Assembly: GCF_007991335.1 (NCBI RefSeq)
Contig: NZ_BJYD01000006.1
Location: 62,001-126,000, forward strand
Length of the DNA stretch: 64,000 nucleotides
Origin: Halobacillus faecis
Lineage (GTDB): Bacteria; Bacillota; Bacilli; Bacillales; Halobacillaceae
Direction of reading: 5' to 3'
Shown here: positions 7,300 to 16,587 of the stretch, piece by piece
Numbering within the stretch: position 1 is the first letter of the stretch
Layout: each line of letters begins with the position of its first letter
Notes under the pieces: model-generated
Database searches by the model: none
Seen by the model: only the letters and a program-made list of their open reading frames with translations
What the model was told of the DNA's origin: nothing
Position numbers and translations under genes: made by a program

Positions 7300-9243
7300 T
7301 CATAACCCCCTCGCTTTTTTCTCTGTGCGTTTGATTTCTTCTACCGGTACATAATACCCGTCGTCATAATCGAAGGAACGGCGGATCATCATGAACACGG
7401 CTCCGATCAGTCCGAAGACCGCGACATACATCCATTCGAAGATGAGACCGAAACTCGCAAGTCCAAGGAGCGCCATCATGATAAACGGCTGACCTGTGTA
7501 ACTTGGCATGTGGATCGGCTTCACTTTGTCTTCTTCAAACGTCGTCTTGCCTTCTTCTTTCATACGGATATATGGATCGATTTCGTCCACATAAGGAACC
7601 GTTGCAAAGTTGTAGTAAGGTACTGGTGTCGTTGTCGCCCATTCAAGCGTACGGCCGTTTCCATTCCAGGAGTCGCCTGTTGTTTCGCGCTCACTGTAAC
7701 GGAAGCTGTAGTAAACGTTGTAAACGAACACGATGAATCCAAGTCCCATTCCGAAGGCACCGACAGTTGAGATGACGTTCAATGGAAGCCACTCAGCGAC
7801 GTTCGTGATGAACAAACGACGCGGCATGCCGTCAAGGCCTAGGAAGTATTGTGGGAAGAAGCAGACATGGAAGCCGAAGAAGAACAACCAGAATGCCCAT
7901 CTACCCAAACGCTCGTTCATCTTGTGACCAAACATTTTCGGATACCAGAACACAAGACCTGCAAAGCAGGCGAAGACAGTACCTGCAATCAGCACATAGT
8001 GGAAGTGCGCGATCAGGAAGTACGAGTTGTGGAACTGATAGTCCGCTGCCGCCATACCGAGCATGACACCTGTGACACCACCAAGGATGAAACTTGGGAT
8101 GAAGGCCAGGGACCAAAGCATCGGCACAGTGAACTCAATTTTCGATTTATACAAGGTCGCAAGCCAGTTGAAGATCTTCACTCCGGTCGGTACGGCGATC
8201 AACATCGTCGATACAGAGAAGACGGAGTTGACGAATGCGCCGGCACCCATCGTGAAGAAGTGGTGGACCCATACTAAGAAACTAAGCAATGCAATGACGA
8301 TCATCGACCAGACCATCACATTGTAGCCAAACAGTCGTTTTTTCGCGAATGTAGCGATGACTTCGGAGAAAATACCGAAGGCAGGAAGAATAACGATGTA
8401 CACTTCCGGGTGTCCCCACATCCAGAACAGGTTCGCCCACATCATCGGCAGGCCTTCCCCTGTCAAAGTAAAGAATTGTGAACCGAAAATACGGTCAATG
8501 GTAAGTAGCGCAAGAGCTACTGTCAAAATCGGGAATGCGAACACGATGATGAAACATGTCACCAATGTCGACCATGTGAAGATCGGCATATGGAAAAGCT
8601 TCATGCCAGGGGCACGCATTTTCAAAATCGTCACCATCAGGTTGATCCCTGTAGCAAGGGTACCGATTCCTGATAGCTGCAGTCCCATAAGGTAGAAGTT
8701 TTGTCCAGGTCCCGGGCTCATCGCTGCACCGGAAAGTGGTGTATAACTGGTCCACCCGGCATCCGGAGATCCTCCGATGACGAAGGAGATGTTGAAGAGC
8801 GCCATTCCGAAGAAGAAGGACCAGAAACTTAAGGCGTTCAAATATGGAAACGCGAAGTCACGCGCTCCGATCTGTAATGGAACGATGATGTTCATAAGTC
8901 CGATCAAGAACGGCATCGCCATGAAAATGATCATGATCGTTCCGTGCGTTGTGAAAATTTCGTTATAGTGCTGGGAGTTCAAGAATCCCAAATCAGGAAA
9001 TGCCAGCTGTACCCTCATCATCATGGCGTCGACGCCACCACGGAATAACATGAGAAGGGCACTTAAAATATACATGACACCGATTTTCTTGTGGTCAACG
9101 GTCGTCAACCATTCGCTCCAAAGCCATTTCCATTTTTTGAAATACGTCAGAATGAAAAGGAGGGCGATTCCTACTAGGGCCATCGATACCATGGCACCAT
9201 AGATGATCGGTTCACCGGTGACTAGAATATCTGTAATGTGCAT
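7300..9243 (-). CDS. qoxB: cytochrome aa3 quinol oxidase subunit I
   Basis: Catalytic heme-copper subunit, 647 residues. It carries the family motif WMWGHPEVYIVILPAFG with the cross-linked His-Tyr pair and CuB histidine, the following VHHFFTMG (two CuB histidines), and HFHYVLIAG (heme ligands). It oxidises menaquinol and reduces oxygen while pumping protons in the cytoplasmic membrane. The start at 9243 follows AGGTG. It is the second gene of the operon, 25 bp after qoxA. Confidence 0.98.
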   Translation of the reverse strand: MHITDILVTGEPIIYGAMVSMALVGIALLFILTYFKKWKWLWSEWLTTVDHKKIGVMYILSALLMLFRGGVDAMMMRVQLAFPDLGFLNSQHYNEIFTTHGTIMIIFMAMPFLIGLMNIIVPLQIGARDFAFPYLNALSFWSFFFGMALFNISFVIGGSPDAGWTSYTPLSGAAMSPGPGQNFYLMGLQLSGIGTLATGINLMVTILKMRAPGMKLFHMPIFTWSTLVTCFIIVFAFPILTVALALLTIDRIFGSQFFTLTGEGLPMMWANLFWMWGHPEVYIVILPAFGIFSEVIATFAKKRLFGYNVMVWSMIVIALLSFLVWVHHFFTMGAGAFVNSVFSVSTMLIAVPTGVKIFNWLATLYKSKIEFTVPMLWSLAFIPSFILGGVTGVMLGMAAADYQFHNSYFLIAHFHYVLIAGTVFACFAGLVFWYPKMFGHKMNERLGRWAFWLFFFGFHVCFFPQYFLGLDGMPRRLFITNVAEWLPLNVISTVGAFGMGLGFIVFVYNVYYSFRYSERETTGDSWNGNGRTLEWATTTPVPYYNFATVPYVDEIDPYIRMKEEGKTTFEEDKVKPIHMPSYTGQPFIMMALLGLASFGLIFEWMYVAVFGLIGAVFMMIRRSFDYDDGYYVPVEEIKRTEKKARGL

Positions 9244-9267
9244 GTCTTCACCTGCTTTCTTTACGTT

Positions 9268-10215
9268 CTATTGGAAGCTTTCTTGTTTCTCAATTTCATA
9301 TAAATGAAGCTTCTCTTTGAATTGCTCACGGTAGTTTTCTACCACGTAGCCCATACCATCTTTTGTATGGTGCTTCACATACTCTAAGTGCGTGCTTGAG
9401 AATGATTCAACATCGGTCAAACCAGGCTGCAATAATTCATTGTAGCGGTCTGCCGTCAACTCAGGTGCTTCGCTCTGAATCTCTTGGGCCCAAGCGTTGA
9501 ACTCATCTTCACTTTCGGCATACACTTTGAAGGTTTGCGCAGCGAACCCTTCTCCGTTGAAGTTGGAGTTACGTCCATCGTAGACGCCTTCTTCATCGGC
9601 CTGCAGATACAATTTCGTCATCATACCTGCCATGTTGTACTTTTGACCGCCAAGTGCCGGAATCCATAGGGCTGACATCGAGTCTGCCGAAGTCAATCGG
9701 AATTCAATCGGGCGATCGGTCGGGATGTGTAAGTAGTTCACGGTTTCAATATCCTGTTCCGGATAACTGAAGAACCATTTCCAATCCGCGGTCGTCGCAT
9801 AAACGACGAGCGGCTCTTTCACCTCTTCACCAGCAGCGGGCTCTGGAGGCTTTTCCAAATCGAACAGTGTCGTAACCGTCGGTATGGATAATAGGACGAC
9901 GATAATAATAGGAATGACCGTCCAGATGACCTCAATGGTCGTATTTCCATGCAAATTCGGGTCATAATCACTTTCTTTACGTCCCGGGCGGTTCTCACGG
10001 TACTTGATGAGCATGTAGGCAAATAGAGCAAACACGACAACAATGATTCCCAGCATGAACCAAAGGGAGTATACAATCAGGTCATATTGACTTTGAGCGA
10101 CCGGCCCTTTGGGATCGAGCACAGTCATTTCCAACTGCCCGCACCCGCTTAAGAAAAGAATCAAGCCGAGCGGCAGCAAACCTAACCATCTATTACGGAG
10201 ATGTTTAGCTTTCAT
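9268..10215 (-). CDS. qoxA: cytochrome aa3 quinol oxidase subunit II
   Basis: Lipoprotein subunit II with signal ending in LSGC, two membrane helices (about residues 45-65 and 90-110, IEVIWTVIPIIIVVLLSIPT) and an external cupredoxin domain. The domain has no Cys pair where a CuA site would be (GEGFAAQTF region), which marks it as a quinol and not a cytochrome c oxidase. A TTG at 10236 is in frame, but it precedes the AGGAGGG site; the ATG at 10215 is nine bases after it. First gene of qoxABCD. Confidence 0.96.
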   Translation of the reverse strand: MKAKHLRNRWLGLLPLGLILFLSGCGQLEMTVLDPKGPVAQSQYDLIVYSLWFMLGIIVVVFALFAYMLIKYRENRPGRKESDYDPNLHGNTTIEVIWTVIPIIIVVLLSIPTVTTLFDLEKPPEPAAGEEVKEPLVVYATTADWKWFFSYPEQDIETVNYLHIPTDRPIEFRLTSADSMSALWIPALGGQKYNMAGMMTKLYLQADEEGVYDGRNSNFNGEGFAAQTFKVYAESEDEFNAWAQEIQSEAPELTADRYNELLQPGLTDVESFSSTHLEYVKHHTKDGMGYVVENYREQFKEKLHLYEIEKQESFQ

Positions 10216-10300
10216 GAATCTTAACCCTCCTATCAATCTGTTAAATTATAAGTATAAAACTCGGAAACTAGGAGCTGTTATACGTATCAGGGCTTGACTG

Positions 10301-10306
10301 ATTATA
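10301..10306 (-). promoter_or_regulatory. extended -10 element upstream of qoxA
   Basis: Minus strand TGATATAAT, an extended -10 (TG-n-TATAAT), 86 bp upstream of the qoxA start. No clear -35 is seen. The rest of the roughly 430-bp stretch between qoxA and the next gene shows no coding signal; it ends in the terminator of the upstream dehydrogenase. Confidence 0.5.
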
Positions 10307-10581
10307 TCAGATTTTGCGGAATTAGAAATACAAGTTCACAACTTTGTCATACATCGTTCAAAAACTTTTAATAAATCCGCCACATGATTGACGCTTTCAA
10401 GGAAATTACTAACAATTTAATAAAAAATAGGATAGGACTGCAGGAAGGAGCTTTCATTTTCAAACGTCGAATAAACAGGAACAAAGGGGGATGATGAGCT
10501 TCCCACTCTCCTTACCCCTACCGCTGATGGAACGAAACCTTTTCCAGCCAATAGAACCTTACACAATTTACAAATTTTAAA

Positions 10582-10630
10582 TAAAAAAAATAAGAACCTG
10601 TACCACTTTTGATAGTGGTACAGGTTCTTT
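10582..10630 (-). terminator. terminator of the MDR dehydrogenase gene
   Basis: Stem AAGAACCTGTACCACT paired with AGTGGTACAGGTTCTT, followed on the minus strand by a long T-run. Confidence 0.9.
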
Positions 10631-10648
10631 GAAATGATGAAACACCTT

Positions 10649-11683
10649 TTATGGAAGAAGGACGATTTTTCCTTTTTTGCCCGATTCCTTGAAATACTGC
10701 TGCGCTTCCTTTGCTTCCTCTAAAGGAAACGTTCGGTCGATCACTGGCTGTATTTTCTGTTCAGAAATCGCTTTTAACATGCGTTTGAATTCTTCACGAG
10801 TTCCGAGAACAGATCCATACATAGTAATATGCTTCAAATAGAGGGTGCGGAAATCGAGTTCTGTCTTTTGACCGCCGGAAGAGCCGGATGTGCAAAACTT
10901 GCCGCCTTTTTTAAGCACGGTCAAGGCTGTGGAGAACAGCGCATCGCCAACGACGTCAAGCACCGTATCGATCGGACCGCCGTTAGCTTCTAGAATTTCT
11001 TCCTCCAGATTCTCGGATTTATAAGACAGGACATGAGTCGCTCCGAGTTCCTTCATTCTCTCTTCCATGCTCAAATCACCGACGAGTGCGATGACGTCTG
11101 CTCCGAATACTTTCGATGCGATCTGGACGTTGAGCGAGCCAACGCCTCCGTTTGCGCCTGTGACCATCACGGTTTCGCCCGGTTTCGGCTGCACTTGTTC
11201 GACCATATGCCAGGCTGTCATACCACTGACAGAAAACACACAGCTTTCCGTGTAATCTTCAAGTGGCATATCAAAACAAAGTTCTGCCGGCCACACGACA
11301 TACTCGGCATATCCGCCATCATATTCGGAGCCAATGAACGACATGTCTTCCGAAATGTGTTCTTGTCCATCCGGGCCGCTGGACGTGAATGGAAACAGAA
11401 CAACGTCTTTCCCCTTCATCGTTTCATCGACTTGTGCACCGACCTGGACCACTTTCCCAGTAATATCAGAACCTGGGGTGCGTGGGAATTGAACGCCTTC
11501 CGGACGCCAGCCTGACTTGCTGCCTTGTCCATAAGCCCCTTCCCTCATCCAGATCTCTGTATTATTAATGGCACAGGCTTTTACCTGCACGAGCACTTCG
11601 TTTTCTTTTGGCTCTGGAGTCGGGATATCCACCAGTTTCAACTGATCGACATCGCCATATCCAGTCACTTGAACAGCTTTCAT
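10649..11683 (-). CDS. zinc-independent alcohol dehydrogenase / quinone reductase-like (MDR family)
   Basis: Medium-chain dehydrogenase/reductase, 344 residues. An N-terminal GroES-like domain (PTPEPKENEVLVQVKACAIN) is followed by the Rossmann motif VTGANGGVGSLNVQ for NAD(P)H. The catalytic-zinc Cys and the four structural-zinc cysteines are not present in their usual positions, pointing to the quinone oxidoreductase/CCR branch. The substrate cannot be told. The ATG at 11683 follows AGAGGTG. It is a single-gene unit with a strong terminator 19 bp after the stop. Confidence 0.88.
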   Translation of the reverse strand: MKAVQVTGYGDVDQLKLVDIPTPEPKENEVLVQVKACAINNTEIWMREGAYGQGSKSGWRPEGVQFPRTPGSDITGKVVQVGAQVDETMKGKDVVLFPFTSSGPDGQEHISEDMSFIGSEYDGGYAEYVVWPAELCFDMPLEDYTESCVFSVSGMTAWHMVEQVQPKPGETVMVTGANGGVGSLNVQIASKVFGADVIALVGDLSMEERMKELGATHVLSYKSENLEEEILEANGGPIDTVLDVVGDALFSTALTVLKKGGKFCTSGSSGGQKTELDFRTLYLKHITMYGSVLGTREEFKRMLKAISEQKIQPVIDRTFPLEEAKEAQQYFKESGKKGKIVLLP

Positions 11684-11781
11684 CTCGAGGCACCTCTTTC
11701 CGATTCGCTTTTCTCAACTAATATGCGACATTCATCATAAGGCTATTCATTGGTAAACATCAAGTGATTGGCTCACAGTAT

Positions 11782-12225
11782 TCACTTAGGATCCAAGACA
11801 GGAAAGAACACCTCAACGTCTTCCCCGTTTTCCGTTGGGTGATAAGTTTCTACAATATAGGAGAGCCAATCCCTCGTGAGATTTTTTTCAGCTGTCCACT
11901 GTCCCACTTCCTCATAGAGGAGGTCTACGTGATCGATGGACCCTTTTGCCGAAACATAGGTGCCGGAAACCTCTAAATACTCCATCCCTTTGGGAACATG
12001 GCTTGGCTTGTCTCTTACTAGGATTCCTACATAATAATGACCTTCCAGATGACCGTCCCCCCATTTTGGCTCAAAAAGTGCGATTTCGATATTGGTGTGA
12101 TGTTCGATCTCCCTCGTCCGATGTAAAAGCTGTCTAGCAAAGTCCGGGACTTCGGTTGCGAAATTTTCAAAGGCACCATGCCCTTTGATGGCGACGATTC
12201 GAAAGGTTCGTTTCAACGTGATCAT
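11782..12225 (-). CDS. GyrI-like / AraC effector-binding domain protein
   Basis: A 147-residue stand-alone small-molecule-binding domain of the GyrI/SOUL type. Typical pieces are FRIVAIKGHGAF at the N-terminus, YYVGILVRDKPSHVPKGMEY in the middle and a terminal VEVFFPVLDPK. No DNA-binding domain is attached. Such proteins sequester hydrophobic compounds or act as cyclopropanoid hydrolases in some lineages; function here is unknown. GGAG lies nine bases upstream of the ATG at 12225. It follows the acetyltransferase gene by 39 bp and may be co-transcribed with it. Confidence 0.75.
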   Translation of the reverse strand: MITLKRTFRIVAIKGHGAFENFATEVPDFARQLLHRTREIEHHTNIEIALFEPKWGDGHLEGHYYVGILVRDKPSHVPKGMEYLEVSGTYVSAKGSIDHVDLLYEEVGQWTAEKNLTRDWLSYIVETYHPTENGEDVEVFFPVLDPK

Positions 12226-12264
12226 TTTAAAACTCTCCGTTCTGAAGGAGCGGTTTTGAACCGC

Positions 12265-12627
12265 TTAAAGATCCTTCTTTAAATAGTGATGCGTAAAATC
12301 TCTTCCGATATGATCCAGGACACCAAATTCAACATATCCATGCTTTTTGTAAAAACCAAGCGCTTGAAAACTGAGGGTGTCGACTTTGATAAAATCGCAC
12401 ACCTTTTCCCTTGCGATTCGTTCCGCTTCCATTAATAGCTTTGACCCATGTCCAGAACCGCGAAGCTTCTCATCGATCATGAGGGTATGAATCTCAAGCC
12501 AGTTCCAGCAGATTTCCCCAAGAAGTCCTCCACGTACATGATCGTCTCTGTCTTTTACATAAAGCTGGGTTTCCTCATACCTGCCTCTTAAGTCTTCTGG
12601 AAAGTGTTTCACATTGTATTCGTACAA
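12265..12627 (-). CDS. GNAT acetyltransferase, apparent 5' frameshift
   Basis: The main frame encodes 120 residues of a GNAT acetyltransferase, with motif A around DEKLRGSGHGSKLLMEAE and a C-terminal FYKKHGYVEFG. In this frame the only usable start is a TTG at 12627 with no ribosome site. Farther upstream, a good GAGGG site precedes ATG-ATG at 12689, which reads MMELKRSLEPQ in another frame before losing the family pattern; the main frame, read back, gives NNKNKIDQKLYEYN, the expected next segment. One missing base near 12640-12658 would join them, so the gene is either mutated or contains a sequence error. Confidence 0.7.
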   Translation of the reverse strand: MYEYNVKHFPEDLRGRYEETQLYVKDRDDHVRGGLLGEICWNWLEIHTLMIDEKLRGSGHGSKLLMEAERIAREKVCDFIKVDTLSFQALGFYKKHGYVEFGVLDHIGRDFTHHYLKKDL

Positions 12628-12778
12628 TTTTTGGTCGATCTTATTTTTGTTATTGGCTGAGGTTCAAGTGATCGTTTCAGTTCCATCATTTATCCATCCC
12701 TCTGTTCACATTCAAACGAGTTTCTTCCTAGAACAATCTTTCTGACAATGTTCAAGGAAGGAGAGCGTATCCCCTTAA

Positions 12779-13279
12779 TTAACGAGAATCCACAATCCGC
12801 CTTTCTTCTTTTTTACTTAACCTTTGTTTAGCTGAAGCCGTATGGGGTAGGACAGGGACATGCTGGTAGGCTTTTGCGAGACCAAATAAGGGCATATTCC
12901 CGTAGATGACTTCATGCGCCCCGTCCTTCACTTTGTATGTTTCATGGTAAATCCCTACAGCAGGGTTATCCTTCACTTTTCGGTTGAAATTTCTCCACGC
13001 CTTCAAATGCCTTGGAGCTTTGGCATAAGCATAAAGTTCCTCTTCCGACCGCCAATATTGGATCATCAATGTCGTTCTGAAATTGATGAAGTTCTCTGCA
13101 GAGAAGAATCCATTGTCCTTCTGTGAATAGAGTTCCTGAACCATCGGAGGCATGGCAAGTAGAACCGGCAGCCATTTATGGACAGCCCACCATTTGTTTA
13201 CCCTCATCCCAATTAAAAACACGATCAATTCGTCATCAGCTTCCGCTGTATATCGTCCCGAAAATACTTTAGCAGCCAT
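12779..13279 (-). CDS. DUF4188 (monooxygenase-like) family protein
   Basis: A 166-residue protein of the DUF4188 family, a ferredoxin-like fold related to ABM monooxygenases. Typical segments are VFLIGMRVNKWWAVHKW, a PPMVQELYSQKDNGFF middle part, QYWRSEEELYAYA and a Y-H-E-T-Y strand near residue 125. Substrate and cofactor are unknown. AAGGAGG precedes the ATG at 13279. It follows the second acetyltransferase gene by 13 bp, so the two are probably one transcript. Confidence 0.85.
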   Translation of the reverse strand: MAAKVFSGRYTAEADDELIVFLIGMRVNKWWAVHKWLPVLLAMPPMVQELYSQKDNGFFSAENFINFRTTLMIQYWRSEEELYAYAKAPRHLKAWRNFNRKVKDNPAVGIYHETYKVKDGAHEVIYGNMPLFGLAKAYQHVPVLPHTASAKQRLSKKEERRIVDSR

Positions 13280-13292
13280 CCGCTTCCTCCTT

Positions 13293-13829
13293 TTATGTAA
13301 AACGCGCCATCAATATCGTCGAATAATAATTCCCATCAGAAAGCCGCTTGTCTTTTTTCAGCACCCCTTCGACCTCAAAGCCAGAACGCTTATACATTTC
13401 AATAGCTTTCTCGTTCGTTTCAAGAACACGTAGGGTTATTTTCAAAATTCGGTTGTTTTCAAACCAGTGGATTGACTGCTGCAAAAGCTCTTTGCCAACA
13501 CGGTATCCCCAGTAATCTTTTAATACTCCTACACCAAACTCCACTTGGTGCGAGAGCCTCTTCAAATCACTGCCCGCACATCGGCTGAAACCGATGATGG
13601 CCCCTTGTGATTCAGCGACCAAGAATAAACGGTTCGCCTCGGTTCTATCCTTATGGATGAGCTCTTTAAAATCACTCTCGCTTAAGTAGCCTTCTCCCTG
13701 TTCTCGATCCAGGTATTCGGTCTCCCCATCAATCTGAAGCCTAACTTGAGAAAGTGCCTTCGCATCCGCTTCTTGAGCGACTCTTACGACATACGACAGA
13801 TCACGAACAACATAAATAAGGTTTTCCAT
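13293..13829 (-). CDS. GNAT family N-acetyltransferase
   Basis: Single GNAT domain protein of about 178 residues. The acetyl-CoA loop appears as VGVLKDYWGYRVGKELLQQS, then LRVLETNEKAIEMYKRSGFE, a RimJ/RimL- or PhnO-like pattern; the substrate is not predictable. The start is uncertain: the ATG at 13829 is very close to GGAGGAG, and in-frame ATGs at 13853 and 13856 lack a good site. The GNAT fold itself begins about ten residues later. Confidence 0.82.
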   Translation of the reverse strand: MENLIYVVRDLSYVVRVAQEADAKALSQVRLQIDGETEYLDREQGEGYLSESDFKELIHKDRTEANRLFLVAESQGAIIGFSRCAGSDLKRLSHQVEFGVGVLKDYWGYRVGKELLQQSIHWFENNRILKITLRVLETNEKAIEMYKRSGFEVEGVLKKDKRLSDGNYYSTILMARFT

Positions 13830-13909
13830 CTCCTCCACACACCTTGCCAACATCATAGAATTCTAAATATTTCCTTTATTATAGCATGATTCCTGCACGA
13901 TTATAGGAT

Positions 13910-13960
13910 GGAAGAAAAAGTAAGACCTGGTCACCCAATTCTTGGGTGACCAGGTCTTAC
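13910..13960 (-). terminator. terminator of the carnitine catabolic genes
   Basis: Perfect stem AAGACCTGGTCACCCAA / TTGGGTGACCAGGTCTT with a short loop, followed on the minus strand by a T-rich tail. It closes the three-gene minus-strand carnitine operon. Confidence 0.92.
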
Positions 13961-13974
13961 AGATAATTCCATAT

Positions 13975-14442
13975 TCATTTCCTACGAATGCCGATTGTGC
14001 GGCCGACTTGTTTGGGTTGTTCTTGGTCGGACGTCTTCTCATACTCCGCTTTCATATTGTTAGCCACTTCTTCCGGGAATGGTGCCGGTCGGCCTTCGTT
14101 CTGGTCGATGCCCATCAGCATCTCTTCGAGCGTCGCAGCAACTTCCCCGTCAGCATTGTGCATTTCCAAGAACAGATGGATACGCTTCGCATCAAAGTCC
14201 AAAACACGGGCGGACACATTAAAGTCTGCCCCTTCGTGCATCTCCTTCAAATAACACGTATGCGTCTCAAGCGTGAACATCGTGTACTGGTACTGCTCAC
14301 GCCCCTTCTCATCAAGGCCGATCCAATCAATAAACGCATCGGTAGCAAGACTGAAGGCACGATTGTATTCAGCATCATTCATATGCCCGTTATAATCGAC
14401 CCACTCACTTGGAACGCTTTGTTTGTAGGAAAAGGATGACAC
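13975..14442 (-). CDS. betainyl-CoA thioesterase-like hotdog protein
   Basis: A 155-residue 4-hydroxybenzoyl-CoA-type thioesterase: SEWVDYNGHMNDAEYNRAFS holds the catalytic Asp and the hotdog helix. In carnitine catabolism the matching enzyme hydrolyses betainyl-CoA to glycine betaine; some carnitine dehydrogenases carry this domain as a fusion. The start is a GTG at 14442 after AAAGGAGGGG; the ribosome site overlaps the last codons of the carnitine dehydrogenase gene, whose stop is 13 bp away. Third gene of the operon. The assignment rests on family plus context. Confidence 0.85.
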   Translation of the reverse strand: MSSFSYKQSVPSEWVDYNGHMNDAEYNRAFSLATDAFIDWIGLDEKGREQYQYTMFTLETHTCYLKEMHEGADFNVSARVLDFDAKRIHLFLEMHNADGEVAATLEEMLMGIDQNEGRPAPFPEEVANNMKAEYEKTSDQEQPKQVGRTIGIRRK

Positions 14443-14455
14443 AAAAACCCCTCCT

Positions 14456-15409
14456 TTACGCTTTTGTCTTTTCTGTTTCCTGCGGCCAGTATTCCTGGAC
14501 AAGATCATACAAGCGGATCAGGAATTCATTTCGGTTCTGGTCGAGTTCAGACATGCTCATGCCGTTCGCCTGCTCTTCACAACCGGTCACGACTTTCTCA
14601 TAAAGCTCATCTGTCAGTTCCGGCGCTTCAAGCTTCGTCCACGGCTTCTTCAATGCCGGTCCGAACTGTTTCAACATGTGACGCATGCCGCCTTCTCCAC
14701 CAGCCAGGTGGAAGGTAAGGAACGGTCCGTACTGCGCATAGCGCATGCCCGCCCCATGGGTGAAGGCTTTGTCCACTTCCTCTGTCGTTGCGATGCCTTC
14801 ATTGACGATATGCAGGGATTCTCTCCAAATCGCTTCGATCAGTCGGTCAGCGATGTGCCCTTCAATTTCGTGACGCACAAGCAGGACACTCATGTTCAAG
14901 CTTTCATAAAAAGCCTTCGCTTTGTCTACGTTCTCCGTCGTCGTCTGTTTTCCTGCCACGACTTCTACAAGCGGGAGAATATAAACCGGGTGGAACGGGT
15001 GCGCAACGACCACGCGTTCCGGATGCTGCAAGTTCGCCTGCAGTTCGGATGGCATGATACCTGAAGTACTGGATCCGATCAGGGCATCAGGTTTGGCATA
15101 TTGATCGATGTTCTTCAGGACCGTCTGCTTCAACTCTTCCACTTCCGGTACGTTTTCCTGGATAAAGTCCGCATCCTTCACAGCATCCGCCAATTCTTTT
15201 TCAAACGTCAAGCGGTCTTTGGATGCTCCTTCTGCAAGCCCAAGGGCTTCAACATAAGGCCATGCCTGATCGACCGCACGGCGCATGCGCTCCTCCGCTC
15301 CTTCTGCTGGATCTGTCGCGACGACGTCATACCCCTGTGCAAGCATGCGGGCAATCCAGCCGTTTCCGATAACTCCTGTGCCGACGACGGCTATTTTTTG
15401 TACAGTCAT
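14456..15409 (-). CDS. L-carnitine dehydrogenase
   Basis: NAD-dependent 3-hydroxyacyl-CoA dehydrogenase-fold enzyme, 317 residues, oxidising L-carnitine to 3-dehydrocarnitine. The Rossmann motif is VVGTGVIGNGWIARML; catalytic His is in VVAHPFHPVYILPLVEVV, and the middle SSTSGIMPSEL is typical. The ATG at 15409 overlaps the stop of the upstream gene by four bases (ATGA), showing coupling. The neighbours supply the next two steps, which is why carnitine, and not an acyl-CoA, is the likely substrate. Confidence 0.9.
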   Translation of the reverse strand: MTVQKIAVVGTGVIGNGWIARMLAQGYDVVATDPAEGAEERMRRAVDQAWPYVEALGLAEGASKDRLTFEKELADAVKDADFIQENVPEVEELKQTVLKNIDQYAKPDALIGSSTSGIMPSELQANLQHPERVVVAHPFHPVYILPLVEVVAGKQTTTENVDKAKAFYESLNMSVLLVRHEIEGHIADRLIEAIWRESLHIVNEGIATTEEVDKAFTHGAGMRYAQYGPFLTFHLAGGEGGMRHMLKQFGPALKKPWTKLEAPELTDELYEKVVTGCEEQANGMSMSELDQNRNEFLIRLYDLVQEYWPQETEKTKA

Positions 15410-16302
15410 GATTCCTTCCCTCCGCGTGGATTTCTAAGATTGTAATAGTCACGTGCTTCCTGCGGCGTCATTGGCTCAAGATCAAGGCCACGCAGCATCG
15501 TCACCGCTTTGTCGACAAGCTGTTCGTTTCTGGTCACCACACCTTTAGAAAGATAGATATTATCCTCAAGACCCACACGAACATTTCCACCAAGCATGGC
15601 CGCTTGAGACGCCATCGGCATTTGCATACGGCCGATGCCGAACGCGGACCAGTGCGCATTGTCAGGGATACGGTTCTTCATATAAAGCATCGTTTCCGCA
15701 TCAGCGGCTGCTCCCCACGGAATGCCAAGACAGAATTGATACATCGGATCGCCGTCGATCAATCCTTCTTCCACCAATTGATTAGCAAAACGAATGTGCC
15801 CGGTATCAAAGCATTCAAGCTCCGGTTTCACACCACTTTCCTGGATCAATTTCGCCTGATCACGAAGCCAGTCGGTCGGGCTCATGTAAATCATGTTGCC
15901 GAAGTTCGTACTTCCACAGTCCAGTGTGCACATTTCCGGCAAAAGTTCTCCCACCGGTTCATGACGCTCTGCAGGTGTTTGGATGTCTGTCCCATCGCCA
16001 CCAGCTGCTGGTGTATTCAAACTCGGAATAAAATCACCGCCGCCTCCGGACGTGATGTTAATGATTACATCCGTTTCTGATTCACGGATGCGATCGACGA
16101 TTTCACGGTAGTGCTCCAAGTTATGACTGATTCCACCCGTTTTCGGATCCCGGGCATGGACGTGAGCAACCGTCGCACCCGCTTTTGCCGATTCAATCGC
16201 AGATTCTGCAATTTCTTTCGGTGTTACAGGTACATGTGGATTTTTCTTCATCGTATCTCCCGCTCCTGTCACGGCAGATGTCAGCAATACTTTATTTTTC
16301 AT
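15406..16302 (-). CDS. beta-keto acid cleavage enzyme (dehydrocarnitine cleavage, BKACE family)
   Basis: Zinc-dependent TIM-barrel enzyme (DUF849/BKACE), 298 residues. The zinc-binding HVHARDPKTGG follows KAGATVA, and INITSGGGGDFIPS is the Gly-rich substrate loop. In the carnitine route it combines 3-dehydrocarnitine with acetyl-CoA to give betainyl-CoA and acetoacetate. The ATG at 16302 follows AAAGGAGG. First gene of the minus-strand operon, reading from a TTGAAA-17-TATAGT promoter whose spacer is an operator. Confidence 0.92.
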   Translation of the reverse strand: MKNKVLLTSAVTGAGDTMKKNPHVPVTPKEIAESAIESAKAGATVAHVHARDPKTGGISHNLEHYREIVDRIRESETDVIINITSGGGGDFIPSLNTPAAGGDGTDIQTPAERHEPVGELLPEMCTLDCGSTNFGNMIYMSPTDWLRDQAKLIQESGVKPELECFDTGHIRFANQLVEEGLIDGDPMYQFCLGIPWGAAADAETMLYMKNRIPDNAHWSAFGIGRMQMPMASQAAMLGGNVRVGLEDNIYLSKGVVTRNEQLVDKAVTMLRGLDLEPMTPQEARDYYNLRNPRGGKES

Positions 16303-16346
16303 TCCAAAGGTCCTCCTTTGAATTTGTTTGTTTAATCAACTAGCAC

Positions 16347-16377
16347 AAACTATACCATCTGGACTGTTTAGTTTCAA
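16347..16377 (-). promoter_or_regulatory. promoter with embedded operator, carnitine catabolic operon
   Basis: Minus strand: -35 TTGAAA (16372-16377), 17-bp spacer, -10 TATAGT (16349-16354). The 28 bp at 16347-16374 form a partial dyad (outer arms AAACTA and TAGTTT) and match the site at 16591-16618 at 24 of 28 positions. A repressor bound here would block RNA polymerase. Start codon 47 bp downstream. Confidence 0.8.
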
Positions 16378-16587
16378 ATGATTTTTATGGATTTTTCTTT
16401 AAAAACTTTTTACTTCCCCTATATGAGGGACATTAATGACTTAGCCATTCGTTCAATTTTTACATTTCACAGTAGATGAATAGTCAACAAAGCAGAAAAC
16501 ACACGAAAATAAGTGAAAAATAACTTCACACCCTATCATTCCTTGAATATTGCTTTATATTCTCCCATTTGCACCCTTATCCATGTT

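Noticed and set aside
10301-10310. TTGACT just before TATATC on the plus strand
   Set aside because: The hexamers are only a few bases apart, so they cannot form one promoter; the minus-strand extended -10 fits qoxA better.
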